From: Paenibacillus sp. FSL R5-0766
GTDB taxonomy: Bacteria > Bacillota > Bacilli > Paenibacillales > Paenibacillaceae
Direction: 5' to 3'
Length of the DNA: 64,000 nucleotides
NCBI RefSeq assembly: GCF_037971845.1
Contig: NZ_CP150227.1
Coordinates: 3,596,001-3,660,000, forward strand
Shown here piece after piece: positions 27,789 to 36,742 of this stretch. Made by a program: the position numbers and the translations under genes. Below the pieces are notes generated by a model that saw nothing but the letters and a program-made list of their open reading frames with translations, was not told the origin of the DNA and ran no database searches. Position 1 is the first letter of the stretch; the number at the start of each line of letters is the position of its first letter.

Positions 27789-29191
27789 TTAAGGTATTGA
27801 TTGTAGATGATGATAAGCTGGTACGCAAAGGCATTAGCTCTGCGATGCCATGGAACGAGTTCGACATGGAGGTTGTAGGAGAAGCAAGCAACGGGTTGAA
27901 AGCACTGGATTTTCTAAAATCCCAACCGGTCGATCTGATGCTAACGGATCTTGCGATGCCCGTCATGTCAGGGATTGAACTGATGCGAGCTGCGAGGCAG
28001 CTCTATCCCGAACTTCATATCGTTGTGTTAACACTGCATCAGGATTTCGATTATATCCAGGAAGCGCTAAGACTCGGAGCCATCGATTATATAGCCAAAG
28101 TGCAGCTGGAGAAAGAGCAGTTCGAACATGTTCTGCAACGGATACATACCCGAATTAGCGGGTTGACAAACACGATAAGAAAGATGCCTTCGCAGGATGA
28201 AATCAATGTCCATTATCCAAATGTGTATGCACTTGTTTCACAGGATCGTAAATCAGAGCATAAGTGGCCAACGGAGTTAACTGCGCATGAAGATGAGATA
28301 AGGTGGGAGGTTGAGCGTCATAGCTGCATGTGGGCTGCACCCTCGTCCGAAGAGGATCAACTATTTCATCAATTGAAGGAATGCTTGCATCAAGTTCCCC
28401 AAAGTACGTTGTTGGTTTTGTCTGATGTACAAGAGCGAACATGGTCTCAAATCAAAAACTGGATTAGGAATTATACAGAGACGACTTTATTCTATGCGTA
28501 CAATCCCAATAACCAAGTCATTACCATTTCCATGAATGATGAAGATACATGTTCAAAAGAACCGCAGGATGAGGACCTTGATCGGATTAAGCAAAGTTGG
28601 TTCCAAACCCCATGGACCCACCACGACAGTTACTACAATCAACTCATTGATCAGTTTATATCCTTACGATTACATAAAGGTCAGTTGATGGGATTGCTGT
28701 ACTCGATCGTGATGGAATGGAACCACCTTTTTGCCCAAACTACGCTTGGAAGAATCTCGATGATCCATTCTTTCGAGTCCTGGTACGAGGTTGAAGAATG
28801 GATCAAACAGACTGCTGCAAGCATTCGAAAGGCTGATGAACAGACTTCATATTCACAGGAAATCATTGATGCCGTGAAAAAAGCAGTGATGATCGTGCAG
28901 CATGATTTGGAGCAGGCCTATACAGCTTCAGGTCTCTCCCAACAACTCAACATCAGCCGAAGTTATTTCAGTCAATGTTTCAAAGATTTGATGGGGAAAA
29001 CCTTTAATGAGTACTCCCGCTTCATCCGGGTAGAGAAATCCAAAGAGTATTTGCTCAATACAAATAATACGATTTTCTGGATTGCAGAGCGAGTGGGTTA
29101 TACGGATGAAAAATATTTCAGCCGGATTTTCCGCGAACTGACAGGTCTTCTGCCAAGCGAATATCGGCAGCTAGGTAGAGGAAATAAATAG
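27785..29191 (+). CDS. YesN-type response regulator (REC + AraC HTH)
   Basis: 468 residues. The receiver domain (1-125) has acidic DDDK near the N-terminus and phospho-acceptor Asp55 in LTDLAMPVMSG. A middle region (about 130-350) has no motif I recognise. The C-terminal AraC DNA-binding domain shows YTASGLSQQLNISRSYFSQCFKDLMGKTFNEY and NTIFWIAERVGYTDEKYFSRIFRELTGLLPSEYR. One odd point: the usual Lys of the receiver is read in AKVQLEK, and no KP dipeptide is present. It is translationally coupled to the kinase and probably activates the weak -35 promoter at 29387 that drives the importer and alpha-glucosidase genes. Confidence 0.9.
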   Translation: MIKVLIVDDDKLVRKGISSAMPWNEFDMEVVGEASNGLKALDFLKSQPVDLMLTDLAMPVMSGIELMRAARQLYPELHIVVLTLHQDFDYIQEALRLGAIDYIAKVQLEKEQFEHVLQRIHTRISGLTNTIRKMPSQDEINVHYPNVYALVSQDRKSEHKWPTELTAHEDEIRWEVERHSCMWAAPSSEEDQLFHQLKECLHQVPQSTLLVLSDVQERTWSQIKNWIRNYTETTLFYAYNPNNQVITISMNDEDTCSKEPQDEDLDRIKQSWFQTPWTHHDSYYNQLIDQFISLRLHKGQLMGLLYSIVMEWNHLFAQTTLGRISMIHSFESWYEVEEWIKQTAASIRKADEQTSYSQEIIDAVKKAVMIVQHDLEQAYTASGLSQQLNISRSYFSQCFKDLMGKTFNEYSRFIRVEKSKEYLLNTNNTIFWIAERVGYTDEKYFSRIFRELTGLLPSEYRQLGRGNK

Positions 29192-29233
29192 CCGACAGTC
29201 TCCTGTTTTAGGAGCTGCCGGCTTTTGTTTTTG
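29191..29233 (+). terminator. Terminator after the YesM/YesN pair
   Basis: GCCGACAGTCTCCT pairs with AGGAGCTGCCGGC (one bulge) and a T-rich tract follows. Confidence 0.75.
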
Positions 29234-29386
29234 ATCGAGAAGAGGGGTAGATAGACAAATGTTGGTCAGTAGGTAGGGTAAATGATCACAAGTTAACCAT
29301 ACTTCATCATACGGACTGAAAACTGTAACCATTTCTCTATCCAAACGGACGTGTAATCCCTATCTCGATTGGCCTTCACTTCATTT

Positions 29387-29405
29387 TATAATGAAAGCGC
29401 AAACA
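29387..29405 (+). promoter_or_regulatory. -10 box with overlapping cre site before the ABC importer
   Basis: TATAAT (29387-29392) has no good -35 at the right distance, as expected for an activator-dependent promoter. TGAAAGCGCAAACA (29392-29405) fits the cre consensus at 13 of 14 positions and lies at the transcription start, where CcpA represses. Confidence 0.75.
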
Positions 29406-29441
29406 AATATTGAACATCAGAATAAAGGGGAATCGAACTAG

Positions 29442-31178
29442 ATGAGAACAAAATGGTCTATGAAAAGCAAACGGGTGACAAAGCGTCTGGCCGTGCTGTC
29501 CATGTCCGCCTTGATGGTTGCAGCCCTAGCGGCATGTGGAGGCACTTCCACCCCTCCTACAGCAGAGGAAGCAGGCAAATATGAGGTAACGCCGGGAGAT
29601 CCGTTCAGTGCCTATAAAGACGAAATCACCGTAACCATGGGACGGGTAACCACAGCCAATCCAAAACTGCCGGCTGGTGATACCTATGAGAACAATGCAT
29701 ATACTCGGCTGGTCAAAGACACGTTTAACGCTCAGATTACAGACCAATTTGAAGCCAATGGCGAAGATTATAGTCGTCAAGTTTCGCTCGCCATCGCATC
29801 CGGGGAATTGCCTGACATGATGCGTGTTGATTCCAAAGATGAACTGAAAGAGCTGGTGGATAACGACCTGATTGAGGATCTGACTGCCATTTACGATCAA
29901 TATGCTACGGATAATATCAAGCAGATGTACGATTCCTATGATGGACGTGCATTAGAAAATGCAACAATCGATGGACGTTTGATGGGCCTTCCGGCGACTT
30001 CCCTGGATTCCGCGCCAACGATGGTTTGGGTTCGTCAAGATTGGCTGGATCTGCTGGGGATTCAACTGGATGCAGACGGAGACGGTGCCATTTCGCTGAA
30101 TGAGGTGGAGCAAACAGCACTGGAATTCCTGAAAAGAGATCCTGGTCAATCCGGGAACCCGGTAGGTATTCCATTTGTGAACACGATGAATACAACAGAT
30201 TATAATGGCTCTGCTTATACGATGCTGGGTGTGGCCTCAACCGAGGGAGCCTTCCCGCAATATTGGATGAATGGTGAAGACGGCAAAATCGTGTATGGTT
30301 CCACAACAGAAGAAACGAAGAAAATGCTGGGTACCATGGCGGATTGGTTCAAGAATGGCATTATCGACCCGCAATTCGGAACCCGCACGTTTGATGATAT
30401 TACCGCACTCTACGCCAATGGCCAAAGCGGTATTGCCTTTGGACCGTGGCATATCCCTGACTGGGGACTGATCAGTGCAAAACAGATGGATAAAAATGCG
30501 AAATTCTCGGCTTATACGCTGGAAGATGCAGACGGCAAGGTCAACGTGGCGCATGCCAATCCATCCAATCAGTTTATCGTGGTGAGAAAGGGTTATGAAC
30601 ACCCTGAACTGGCCGTTAAGATTCTTAACCTGTTCTACGATAAACTAGCCAATGATAAAGATGCCGCAACAACCATGCCGGAAGCTGCCAAATATCAGGA
30701 GACCGGGGTAGACGGATCTACGAGACCTTTTAATATCGAAGTCAACTCGGCTACATCGCTGCTGGATGATTACTCTGACGTTGTTCGCGGGATTAAAGGA
30801 GAGATCAGCCTAGATGAGGTTCGCACAACCGAATCGAAAAACAACATCGGAAGCATCAAAACGTATTTGAGCGACATGGATACGGATGATGTGACTGCTT
30901 GGTCAAAATATCATTCGCGGATCAACGGAGTTGGACTGATCGACAAACTGACACAAGAAAACAAATTTGTATGGATGACACCTGCTTTCTCTGGCACTAC
31001 GCCAAGCATGAAACAGACGTGGGCCAATCTGACAAAGTTGGAGCAGGAATCGTTTATCAAAATCATAACGGGTTCAGAACCGCTCGATTACTTCGATACA
31101 TTCGTCAGCAATTGGAAGAAACAAGGTGGTGATCAAGTCATTCAGGAAATTGAAGACGAGATCACATCGAAACAATAG
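29442..31178 (+). CDS. Extracellular sugar-binding lipoprotein of an ABC importer
   Basis: 578 residues. The signal peptide is long and basic, with lipobox LAALAAC and lipidated Cys32, so the protein is tethered to the outer face of the membrane. The size and pattern (PPTMVWVRQDWLDLLGI, DADGDGAISLNEVE, YANGQSGIAFGPWHIPDWG) are those of the LplA/YtcQ group of oligosaccharide-binding proteins in Paenibacillus and Bacillus. DADGDGAISLNE resembles an EF-hand-like calcium loop. Two permeases and two alpha-glucosidases follow, so the ligand is probably an alpha-gluco-oligosaccharide (inference). The ATPase is not encoded here; an MsmK-type shared ATPase elsewhere is usual. Confidence 0.9.
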   Translation: MRTKWSMKSKRVTKRLAVLSMSALMVAALAACGGTSTPPTAEEAGKYEVTPGDPFSAYKDEITVTMGRVTTANPKLPAGDTYENNAYTRLVKDTFNAQITDQFEANGEDYSRQVSLAIASGELPDMMRVDSKDELKELVDNDLIEDLTAIYDQYATDNIKQMYDSYDGRALENATIDGRLMGLPATSLDSAPTMVWVRQDWLDLLGIQLDADGDGAISLNEVEQTALEFLKRDPGQSGNPVGIPFVNTMNTTDYNGSAYTMLGVASTEGAFPQYWMNGEDGKIVYGSTTEETKKMLGTMADWFKNGIIDPQFGTRTFDDITALYANGQSGIAFGPWHIPDWGLISAKQMDKNAKFSAYTLEDADGKVNVAHANPSNQFIVVRKGYEHPELAVKILNLFYDKLANDKDAATTMPEAAKYQETGVDGSTRPFNIEVNSATSLLDDYSDVVRGIKGEISLDEVRTTESKNNIGSIKTYLSDMDTDDVTAWSKYHSRINGVGLIDKLTQENKFVWMTPAFSGTTPSMKQTWANLTKLEQESFIKIITGSEPLDYFDTFVSNWKKQGGDQVIQEIEDEITSKQ

Positions 31179-31240
31179 ACATCCATGAACAGTAGCAGGG
31201 CTGCGATACGCAGCCTTTCTTCAACGAAAGGGGTTCATCC

Positions 31241-32155
31241 ATGAAACAGGGGAATTGGAAAGCGAGAGGGCGGCTCGGCCCAGGTGCCATGTACCATATG
31301 ATGATGATTCCGGGCATTTTGTTTTTGCTTGTATTCAGCTATGTTCCAATGGTCGGTATCATTACAGCGTTTCAGGATTATATACCGGCCAAGGGCATGT
31401 TCGGCTCTGAATTTGTAGGCTTGAAACATTTTATGTATATGTTCAAGCTGCCGGATATCGCGCAGGTCGTCAGCAATACGTTGGTGATTGCGATTGGCAA
31501 GATTCTGCTCGGAACGATGATGGCCATCATTTTTTCCGTTTTATTAAATGAAATTCGTATCAAATACGTTAAAAAATCCGTGCAGACGATTGTTTATCTG
31601 CCACACTTTCTATCCTGGGTTGTACTGGCATCGGTTGTTGTCAACATGTTCAGTTTGGATGGCATTGTGAATCAAATGTTGGCGTTTTTTGGCCTCGAAA
31701 ATATTAATTTCCTTGGCAGCAACACCTGGTTCCAGCCACTGATTATCGGTACAGACGTATGGAAAGAGTTTGGTTACAGTTCCATCGTTTATTTGGCTGC
31801 GATTACGTCGATTGATCCCGGTCTGTATGAAGCAGCAGGAATGGATGGAGCAAGTTGGTGGAGAAAAGTGTGGCATATTACATTGCCAGGCATGCTGCCT
31901 ATTATTCTGCTCATGGGCGTAATGAGTCTGACCAACATTTTGAGCGCCGGTTTCGATCAAGTCTATAATCTGTATAACCCGGTTGTCTATGAGTCGGGCG
32001 ACATTCTGGATACCTATGTCTATCGAATCGGTCTCGTTGGGCGACAGTATAGCTTCGGTACAGCTGTTGGTTTGTTCAAGTCCGTTATCGGTATTGTTTT
32101 GCTCATGTCTGCCAACCAGTTGGCCAAAAAATATACGGACCGAAAAATATTCTAA
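31241..32155 (+). CDS. ABC sugar permease, LplB/YteP type
   Basis: 304 residues with six predicted helices. MMMIPGILFLLVFSYVPMVGIITAFQDY is the usual start of helix 1 and the first loop. The EAA loop that contacts the ATPase reads YEAAGMDGASWWRKVWHITLPGMLP. The start follows GAAAGGGG. It forms the first half of the channel of the importer whose binding protein is encoded 62 bp upstream. Confidence 0.92.
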   Translation: MKQGNWKARGRLGPGAMYHMMMIPGILFLLVFSYVPMVGIITAFQDYIPAKGMFGSEFVGLKHFMYMFKLPDIAQVVSNTLVIAIGKILLGTMMAIIFSVLLNEIRIKYVKKSVQTIVYLPHFLSWVVLASVVVNMFSLDGIVNQMLAFFGLENINFLGSNTWFQPLIIGTDVWKEFGYSSIVYLAAITSIDPGLYEAAGMDGASWWRKVWHITLPGMLPIILLMGVMSLTNILSAGFDQVYNLYNPVVYESGDILDTYVYRIGLVGRQYSFGTAVGLFKSVIGIVLLMSANQLAKKYTDRKIF

Positions 32156-32168
32156 GGAGGCCAAACCT

Positions 32169-33062
32169 GTGTCCTATTCTGCAAACTTCAAAGATCGAAT
32201 TGGCCGGTTTGCCATCTATGCCATCGTCATCATGCTGGCATTGGTCTGCCTTCTTCCGTTATGGAATATCGTTGCCATTTCATTCAGCAGCAGCGAGGCG
32301 GTATCCGCCAACGCAGTAGGTCTCGTTCCAGTTAATTTCACAACAGCAGCGTATACCAAAATTATCGAAGATGCACAGTTCTGGCGCTCCTTTGGTATAT
32401 CCGTTCTACGTGTTGCGCTAGCTCTTGTGCTCAACATGATTCTGATTATTTTAATGGCTTATCCACTATCCAAATCAAAAAGAGATTTTAAAGGCAGAAA
32501 CATTTATATGAATATCATGATTTTTGCCATGTTGTTCAGTGGAGGCATGATTCCCAGTTACCTGCTGATCAAAAACCTGGATATGCTGAATACGATCTGG
32601 GCACTTGTTCTGCCAGGCGCTGTCCCGATATTCAGTGTCATTCTCGTGATGAATTTCTTCTCCGCTGTACCTAAAGCGCTTGAAGAAGCAGCATTCATCG
32701 ATGGGGCCAATCCGCTCCAGGTCTTGTTCAAAGTGTATGTTCCCGTATCCATTCCTGCACTGGCGACAGTCGCCTTATTCAGTATCGTGGGTACGTGGAA
32801 TGACTTTTTCGGCGGGTTGATCTATATGACCAAAGTGAGTAATTATCCGTTAATGACCTATATTCAGTCCCTTAACGTGAATATTGCTGATTTGCTTCAA
32901 GCCGGCACCAATTCCAGTGAACTCAGTAACCTGACTGAAATTTCGAACAAAAACCTGAATGCAGCCAAAATCGTAGTCGCTGTTATCCCGCTATTGCTGA
33001 TTTATCCCTTGCTGCAAAAATACTTTGTGACGGGCATTGTCGTAGGATCGGTCAAAGAATAA
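32169..33062 (+). CDS. ABC sugar permease, LplC type
   Basis: 297 residues from GTG 32169; AAGGAGG (32154-32160) is 8 nt upstream, so longer in-frame versions reaching back to 31983 are not real. Six helices are predicted; IYAIVIMLALVCLLPLWNIVAISFSSS is helix 1. The EAA loop is LEEAAFIDGANPLQVLFKVYVPVSIPAL. The C-terminus (LLIYPLLQKYFVTGIVVGSVKE) is the family signature. It forms the second half of the channel. The gene ends 22 bp before the first alpha-glucosidase. Confidence 0.93.
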   Translation: MSYSANFKDRIGRFAIYAIVIMLALVCLLPLWNIVAISFSSSEAVSANAVGLVPVNFTTAAYTKIIEDAQFWRSFGISVLRVALALVLNMILIILMAYPLSKSKRDFKGRNIYMNIMIFAMLFSGGMIPSYLLIKNLDMLNTIWALVLPGAVPIFSVILVMNFFSAVPKALEEAAFIDGANPLQVLFKVYVPVSIPALATVALFSIVGTWNDFFGGLIYMTKVSNYPLMTYIQSLNVNIADLLQAGTNSSELSNLTEISNKNLNAAKIVVAVIPLLLIYPLLQKYFVTGIVVGSVKE

Positions 33063-33084
33063 CATTAGAGAGGTTGAATGGAAC

Positions 33085-34713
33085 ATGGAAAATAAAAAAT
33101 GGTGGAAAGAAACCGTTGTATATCAGATATATCCACGCAGCTTTCAAGATCGAAACGGGGATGGCATTGGAGACTTGAAGGGCATTGTGTCACGATTGGA
33201 TTATTTGCAGCAACTCGGCATCGGTGCGATCTGGTTATCACCCGTGTGCAAGTCTCCTCAAGATGATTACGGATATGATATTTCAGATTATCAGGATATC
33301 GATCCGATGTTTGGGTCCTTGGAAGATATGGAAACATTAATTGATGAAGCCGGGAAACGAGAGATCCGGATCATTATGGATTTGGTGTTGAACCATACCT
33401 CGGATGAACACCCCTGGTTCCAAGAAGCCAAAAAAGGCAAAGACAATCCGTACCATGACTACTACGTCTGGAGAGATGGCGTGGAAGGAACGCCTCCAAA
33501 CGACCTGGGGTCCACCTTTGGTGGTTCAGCCTGGGAATGGGTGCCTGAGATCGGGCAATATTATTTGCATCTATTTTCCGTAAAACAGCCAGATCTCAAC
33601 TGGGAAAACCCCAAAGTCCGGCAGGAGATATATAACATGATCAATTGGTGGATCGACAAGGGTGTGGGTGGTTTTCGACTTGACGTGATCGACTTAATTG
33701 GTAAAGAACCGGATTTGAAAATTACGGGAAACGGACCTAATCTGCATAAATACATCAGGGAACTGAGCAAGGAGACGTTTCAAAAAGCAGAAGACTTGCT
33801 AACGGTTGGAGAAACATGGGGCGCCACTCCGGAGATCGCCAAACTGTACAGCAATCCGGACGGCAGTGAATTTTCAATGGTATTCCAGTTTGAACACATC
33901 AGTTTGGATGAACAAGAAGGCAAAGGAAAGTGGGATCTTAAACCTTTGGATGTGATGGCATTAAAAAAAGTGCTGTCCAAGTGGCAAACGGAGCTCAAGG
34001 GTGATGCCTGGAACAGTCTGTTCTGGAACAACCACGATTTGCCACGTATCGTATCACGTTGGGGAAATGATGGAGAATTCAGAGTTGAATCGGCTAAAAT
34101 GTTAGCTACCCTTCTTCATGGCATGCAAGGTACGCCTTACATATATCAAGGTGAAGAGCTGGGGATGACGAATGTTCAATATGCGATCGAGGATTATCGG
34201 GATATTGAATTGCTCAATTTTTATAAGGAAAGAATGGGGAAAGGTTATCCTGAACAAAGTGTGAAGGAGTCGATCTACGCCAAGGGACGTGATAATGCAC
34301 GCACACCTATGCAATGGGATACTTCCGATAACGCGGGTTTTACACAAGGCGAACCTTGGATTAAGGTGAATCCAAATTATAAGCAGATCCATGCCGAGGA
34401 AAGTTTGAATAACCCTGAATCCATATTTCATTATTACCGGAAGTTAATTCATTTACGAAAAGAACATGAAGTCATTGTATATGGCGATTATGAGCTGATC
34501 TTTCCAGAGAACCCAGATGTGTTTGCTTATACCCGAACGCTGAATGGTACGACAATTCTTGTGGTATGCAATTTCCAGGGATATACGACCGAACTTCCGC
34601 TTCAGGAGCAATTGACAGGGTCCCATCAGCTTTTGATAGCTAACTATACAGGTGAACTCTCGGAGAGTGAATTACGTCCATATGAAGCAAGAATGTACGT
34701 TATTCATAATTAA
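33085..34713 (+). CDS. GH13 alpha-glucosidase, predicted oligo-1,6-glucosidase type
   Basis: 542 residues, cytoplasmic. Region I is DLVLNHTSDEHPWF, region II GFRLDVIDL with nucleophile Asp200, region III TVGETWG with acid Glu243, and region IV NNHDLPR with Asp318. QIYPRSFQDRNGDGIGDLKGI is the GH13_31/29 opening. The residue after the nucleophile is Val201, which in characterised isomaltases favours alpha-1,6 bonds. Trehalose-6-phosphate hydrolase is less likely in this context. It follows the permease closely and probably hydrolyses imported isomalto-oligosaccharides to glucose. The loop between regions II and III is about 12 residues shorter than in the next gene's product. Confidence 0.9.
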   Translation: MENKKWWKETVVYQIYPRSFQDRNGDGIGDLKGIVSRLDYLQQLGIGAIWLSPVCKSPQDDYGYDISDYQDIDPMFGSLEDMETLIDEAGKREIRIIMDLVLNHTSDEHPWFQEAKKGKDNPYHDYYVWRDGVEGTPPNDLGSTFGGSAWEWVPEIGQYYLHLFSVKQPDLNWENPKVRQEIYNMINWWIDKGVGGFRLDVIDLIGKEPDLKITGNGPNLHKYIRELSKETFQKAEDLLTVGETWGATPEIAKLYSNPDGSEFSMVFQFEHISLDEQEGKGKWDLKPLDVMALKKVLSKWQTELKGDAWNSLFWNNHDLPRIVSRWGNDGEFRVESAKMLATLLHGMQGTPYIYQGEELGMTNVQYAIEDYRDIELLNFYKERMGKGYPEQSVKESIYAKGRDNARTPMQWDTSDNAGFTQGEPWIKVNPNYKQIHAEESLNNPESIFHYYRKLIHLRKEHEVIVYGDYELIFPENPDVFAYTRTLNGTTILVVCNFQGYTTELPLQEQLTGSHQLLIANYTGELSESELRPYEARMYVIHN

Positions 34714-34765
34714 AGCATAATACGTTATATAATGTTCAGTTCTCAAGAAAGAAGGATTGTATTCA

Positions 34766-36436
34766 ATGAAAAGAGTATGGTGGAAAGAAGCAGTAGCTTA
34801 TCAAATCTATCCGAGAAGTTTTATGGATTCCAACGGAGATGGGGTTGGTGACATCAAGGGGATCCTATCTAAACTGGATTATATTCAAGATCTCGGTATT
34901 GATCTGATATGGATCTGCCCAATGTATAAGTCACCCAACGATGATAATGGGTATGACATCAGTGATTACTGTTCCATTATGGATGAATTCGGCACGATGG
35001 CGGACTTTGATCAATTACTGAATGAAGTTCATCTTCGCGGCATGAAACTCATTATGGACTTGGTGATCAATCATACAAGTGACGAACACCCGTGGTTTAT
35101 TGAATCCAGAGCTTCACTGGATAATCCCAAACGAGATTGGTACATCTGGAGAGATGGGAAGAATGGAGACGAACCGAATAACTGGGAGAGCATCTTTGGC
35201 GGTTCTGCATGGGAATATGATGAAGTCTCCGGACAGTACTATCTCCATCTGTTCTCCAAGAAACAACCGGATTTGAATTGGGCAAATCAGGAAGTTCGGA
35301 AATCCATATATGAAATGATGAATTGGTGGCTGGATAAAGGGATTGATGGTTTCCGTGTGGATGCAATCAGCCATATTCACAAAGAAGAGGGCCTCTTGGA
35401 TATGCCAATCCGAGAAGGTGTCAAATACGTCTCTTCTTTTGAAAAGCATATGAATGTGAAGGGAATCCAGAGTTATCTGCAAGAAATGAAAGAGAACACA
35501 TTATCCAGATATGACGTCGTGACTGTTGGGGAAGCAAATGGAGTTAAGGTAGAGGACCAAGAAGATCTGCTGGATTGGATCTGTGAAGTCAGAGGGAAAT
35601 TTAATATGGTCTTTCAATTCGAACACCTGGACCTTTGGAAAAACAGCACAGACAGGCAACTGGATGTTCCCAAACTGAAAAACGTCTTGACCAAGTGGCA
35701 AAAATCACTGGAAGGCGTCGGTTGGAATGCATTGTTTATTGAAAATCATGATCAGCCTCGCAAAGTTTCATCTTGGGGAAATGAAACAGAGTATTGGTAT
35801 GAAAGTGCCACAGCACTTGGAACCATGTACTTTTTCATGCAAGGCACACCTTTCATATATCAGGGGCAAGAGATCGGCATGACAAACGTGGCATTCCCTT
35901 CCATAGAGGACTATAACGATATCGCTGATCGGAATTTATATCAGATCAAACGCGAAGAGGGGATGTCACATGAGGAGATCATGAACATCATCTGGGCTTC
36001 GAGTCGCGATAACTCCAGAACGCCGATGCAATGGTCCTCGGCCAAAGAGGCGGGGTTTACCAGTGGTACACCATGGCTGAAGGTGAATGACAATTACATC
36101 CATATTAATGTAGAGAAACAACTCCAGGAACCAGGTTCCATTCTTCAATTTTATAAACAAATGATTCAGCTGCGAAAAGAGCACGATACGTTGACTTATG
36201 GTATCTATGAGCTTCATATGCCGGATCATCCGAGTGTATATGCATATACACGTACACTGGCAGACCAACAGGTGCTGGTAGTCATCAACCTTACTGAACA
36301 CATGGTGGAGCTTGAGGAAGATGAGCTTGGCCTCGACTTCTCAGAGATCTGGCTTACCAACTATGAGAATGGCTTGCTGCCACTGGTGTTGCGACCGTTT
36401 GAAACCATTGTTGGATTAAGCAATAAAGTAAAGTAG
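34766..36436 (+). CDS. GH13 alpha-glucosidase, predicted maltase type
   Basis: 556 residues from ATG 34766, chosen because GAAGGA (34751-34756) lies 9 nt upstream; TTG 34757 overlaps no suitable ribosome site. Catalytic residues are Asp199 (GFRVDAISHI), Glu256 (TVGEANG) and Asp329 (ENHDQPR), nearly the numbering of Bacillus oligo-1,6-glucosidase (199/255/329). Ala200 after the nucleophile is the pattern of bacterial alpha-1,4 enzymes. The protein resembles its upstream neighbour throughout, so the pair arose by duplication or from two close subfamilies, and together they could clear alpha-1,4 and alpha-1,6 products. It is the last gene of the importer operon. Confidence 0.9.
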   Translation: MKRVWWKEAVAYQIYPRSFMDSNGDGVGDIKGILSKLDYIQDLGIDLIWICPMYKSPNDDNGYDISDYCSIMDEFGTMADFDQLLNEVHLRGMKLIMDLVINHTSDEHPWFIESRASLDNPKRDWYIWRDGKNGDEPNNWESIFGGSAWEYDEVSGQYYLHLFSKKQPDLNWANQEVRKSIYEMMNWWLDKGIDGFRVDAISHIHKEEGLLDMPIREGVKYVSSFEKHMNVKGIQSYLQEMKENTLSRYDVVTVGEANGVKVEDQEDLLDWICEVRGKFNMVFQFEHLDLWKNSTDRQLDVPKLKNVLTKWQKSLEGVGWNALFIENHDQPRKVSSWGNETEYWYESATALGTMYFFMQGTPFIYQGQEIGMTNVAFPSIEDYNDIADRNLYQIKREEGMSHEEIMNIIWASSRDNSRTPMQWSSAKEAGFTSGTPWLKVNDNYIHINVEKQLQEPGSILQFYKQMIQLRKEHDTLTYGIYELHMPDHPSVYAYTRTLADQQVLVVINLTEHMVELEEDELGLDFSEIWLTNYENGLLPLVLRPFETIVGLSNKVK

Positions 36437-36450
36437 GATACGTAAAAGGA

Positions 36451-36494
36451 AAAAGGCGTCTATATCATGGTCTGAATGATATAGACGCCTTTTA
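36451..36494. terminator. Strong terminator after the alpha-glucosidase operon
   Basis: AAAAGGCGTCTATATCAT pairs perfectly with ATGATATAGACGCCTTTT around TGGTCTGA. It can also act for the minus strand. Confidence 0.9.
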
Positions 36495-36520
36495 TTGTTG
36501 TGTAACCACATGAATATTCG

Positions 36521-36735
36521 TTATTGATGGAGAACATCCGCATATTCAGAGATACGTTCGAAACGTCCCTTGGCAAACGGGCATATCGCCAAGCCCTTGT
36601 CCTCGGTAAGCATTTTCCACCAAAGTGTGATCAATGATGTATAGCTCTGGACTCGAGATTACATAGGTCATCACCGCAGCAATGTCACCGTTATCTTGAA
36701 TAAGGAATCTTTTATTGGCAGGTTCATGTTGGGAT
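36521..36735 (-). pseudogene. Relic of a GNAT N-acetyltransferase (COG2388/YjdJ type)
   Basis: On the minus strand one frame reads KRFLIQDNGDIAAVMTYV and then LYIIDHTLVENAYRGQGLG. Directly after, another frame reads AICPFAKGRFERISEYADVLHQ and a stop. These are the two halves of small YjdJ-like acetyltransferases: the IDHT.V....RGQG acetyl-CoA loop and the CPFA..xF.r..eyadv C-terminus. The helix that should join them (about 15-20 residues) is missing, the frame changes at the junction near 36585-36595, and there is no start codon or ribosome site; a stop lies just before the first visible residues. It sits between the chemoreceptor stop and the terminator. Confidence 0.8.
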
Positions 36736-36742
36736 TGGGAAC

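Noticed and set aside
31983..32168. Longer N-terminus of the second ABC permease
   Set aside because: It overlaps the first permease by 173 bp; GTG 32169 has an ideal AAGGAGG and gives the normal family length.
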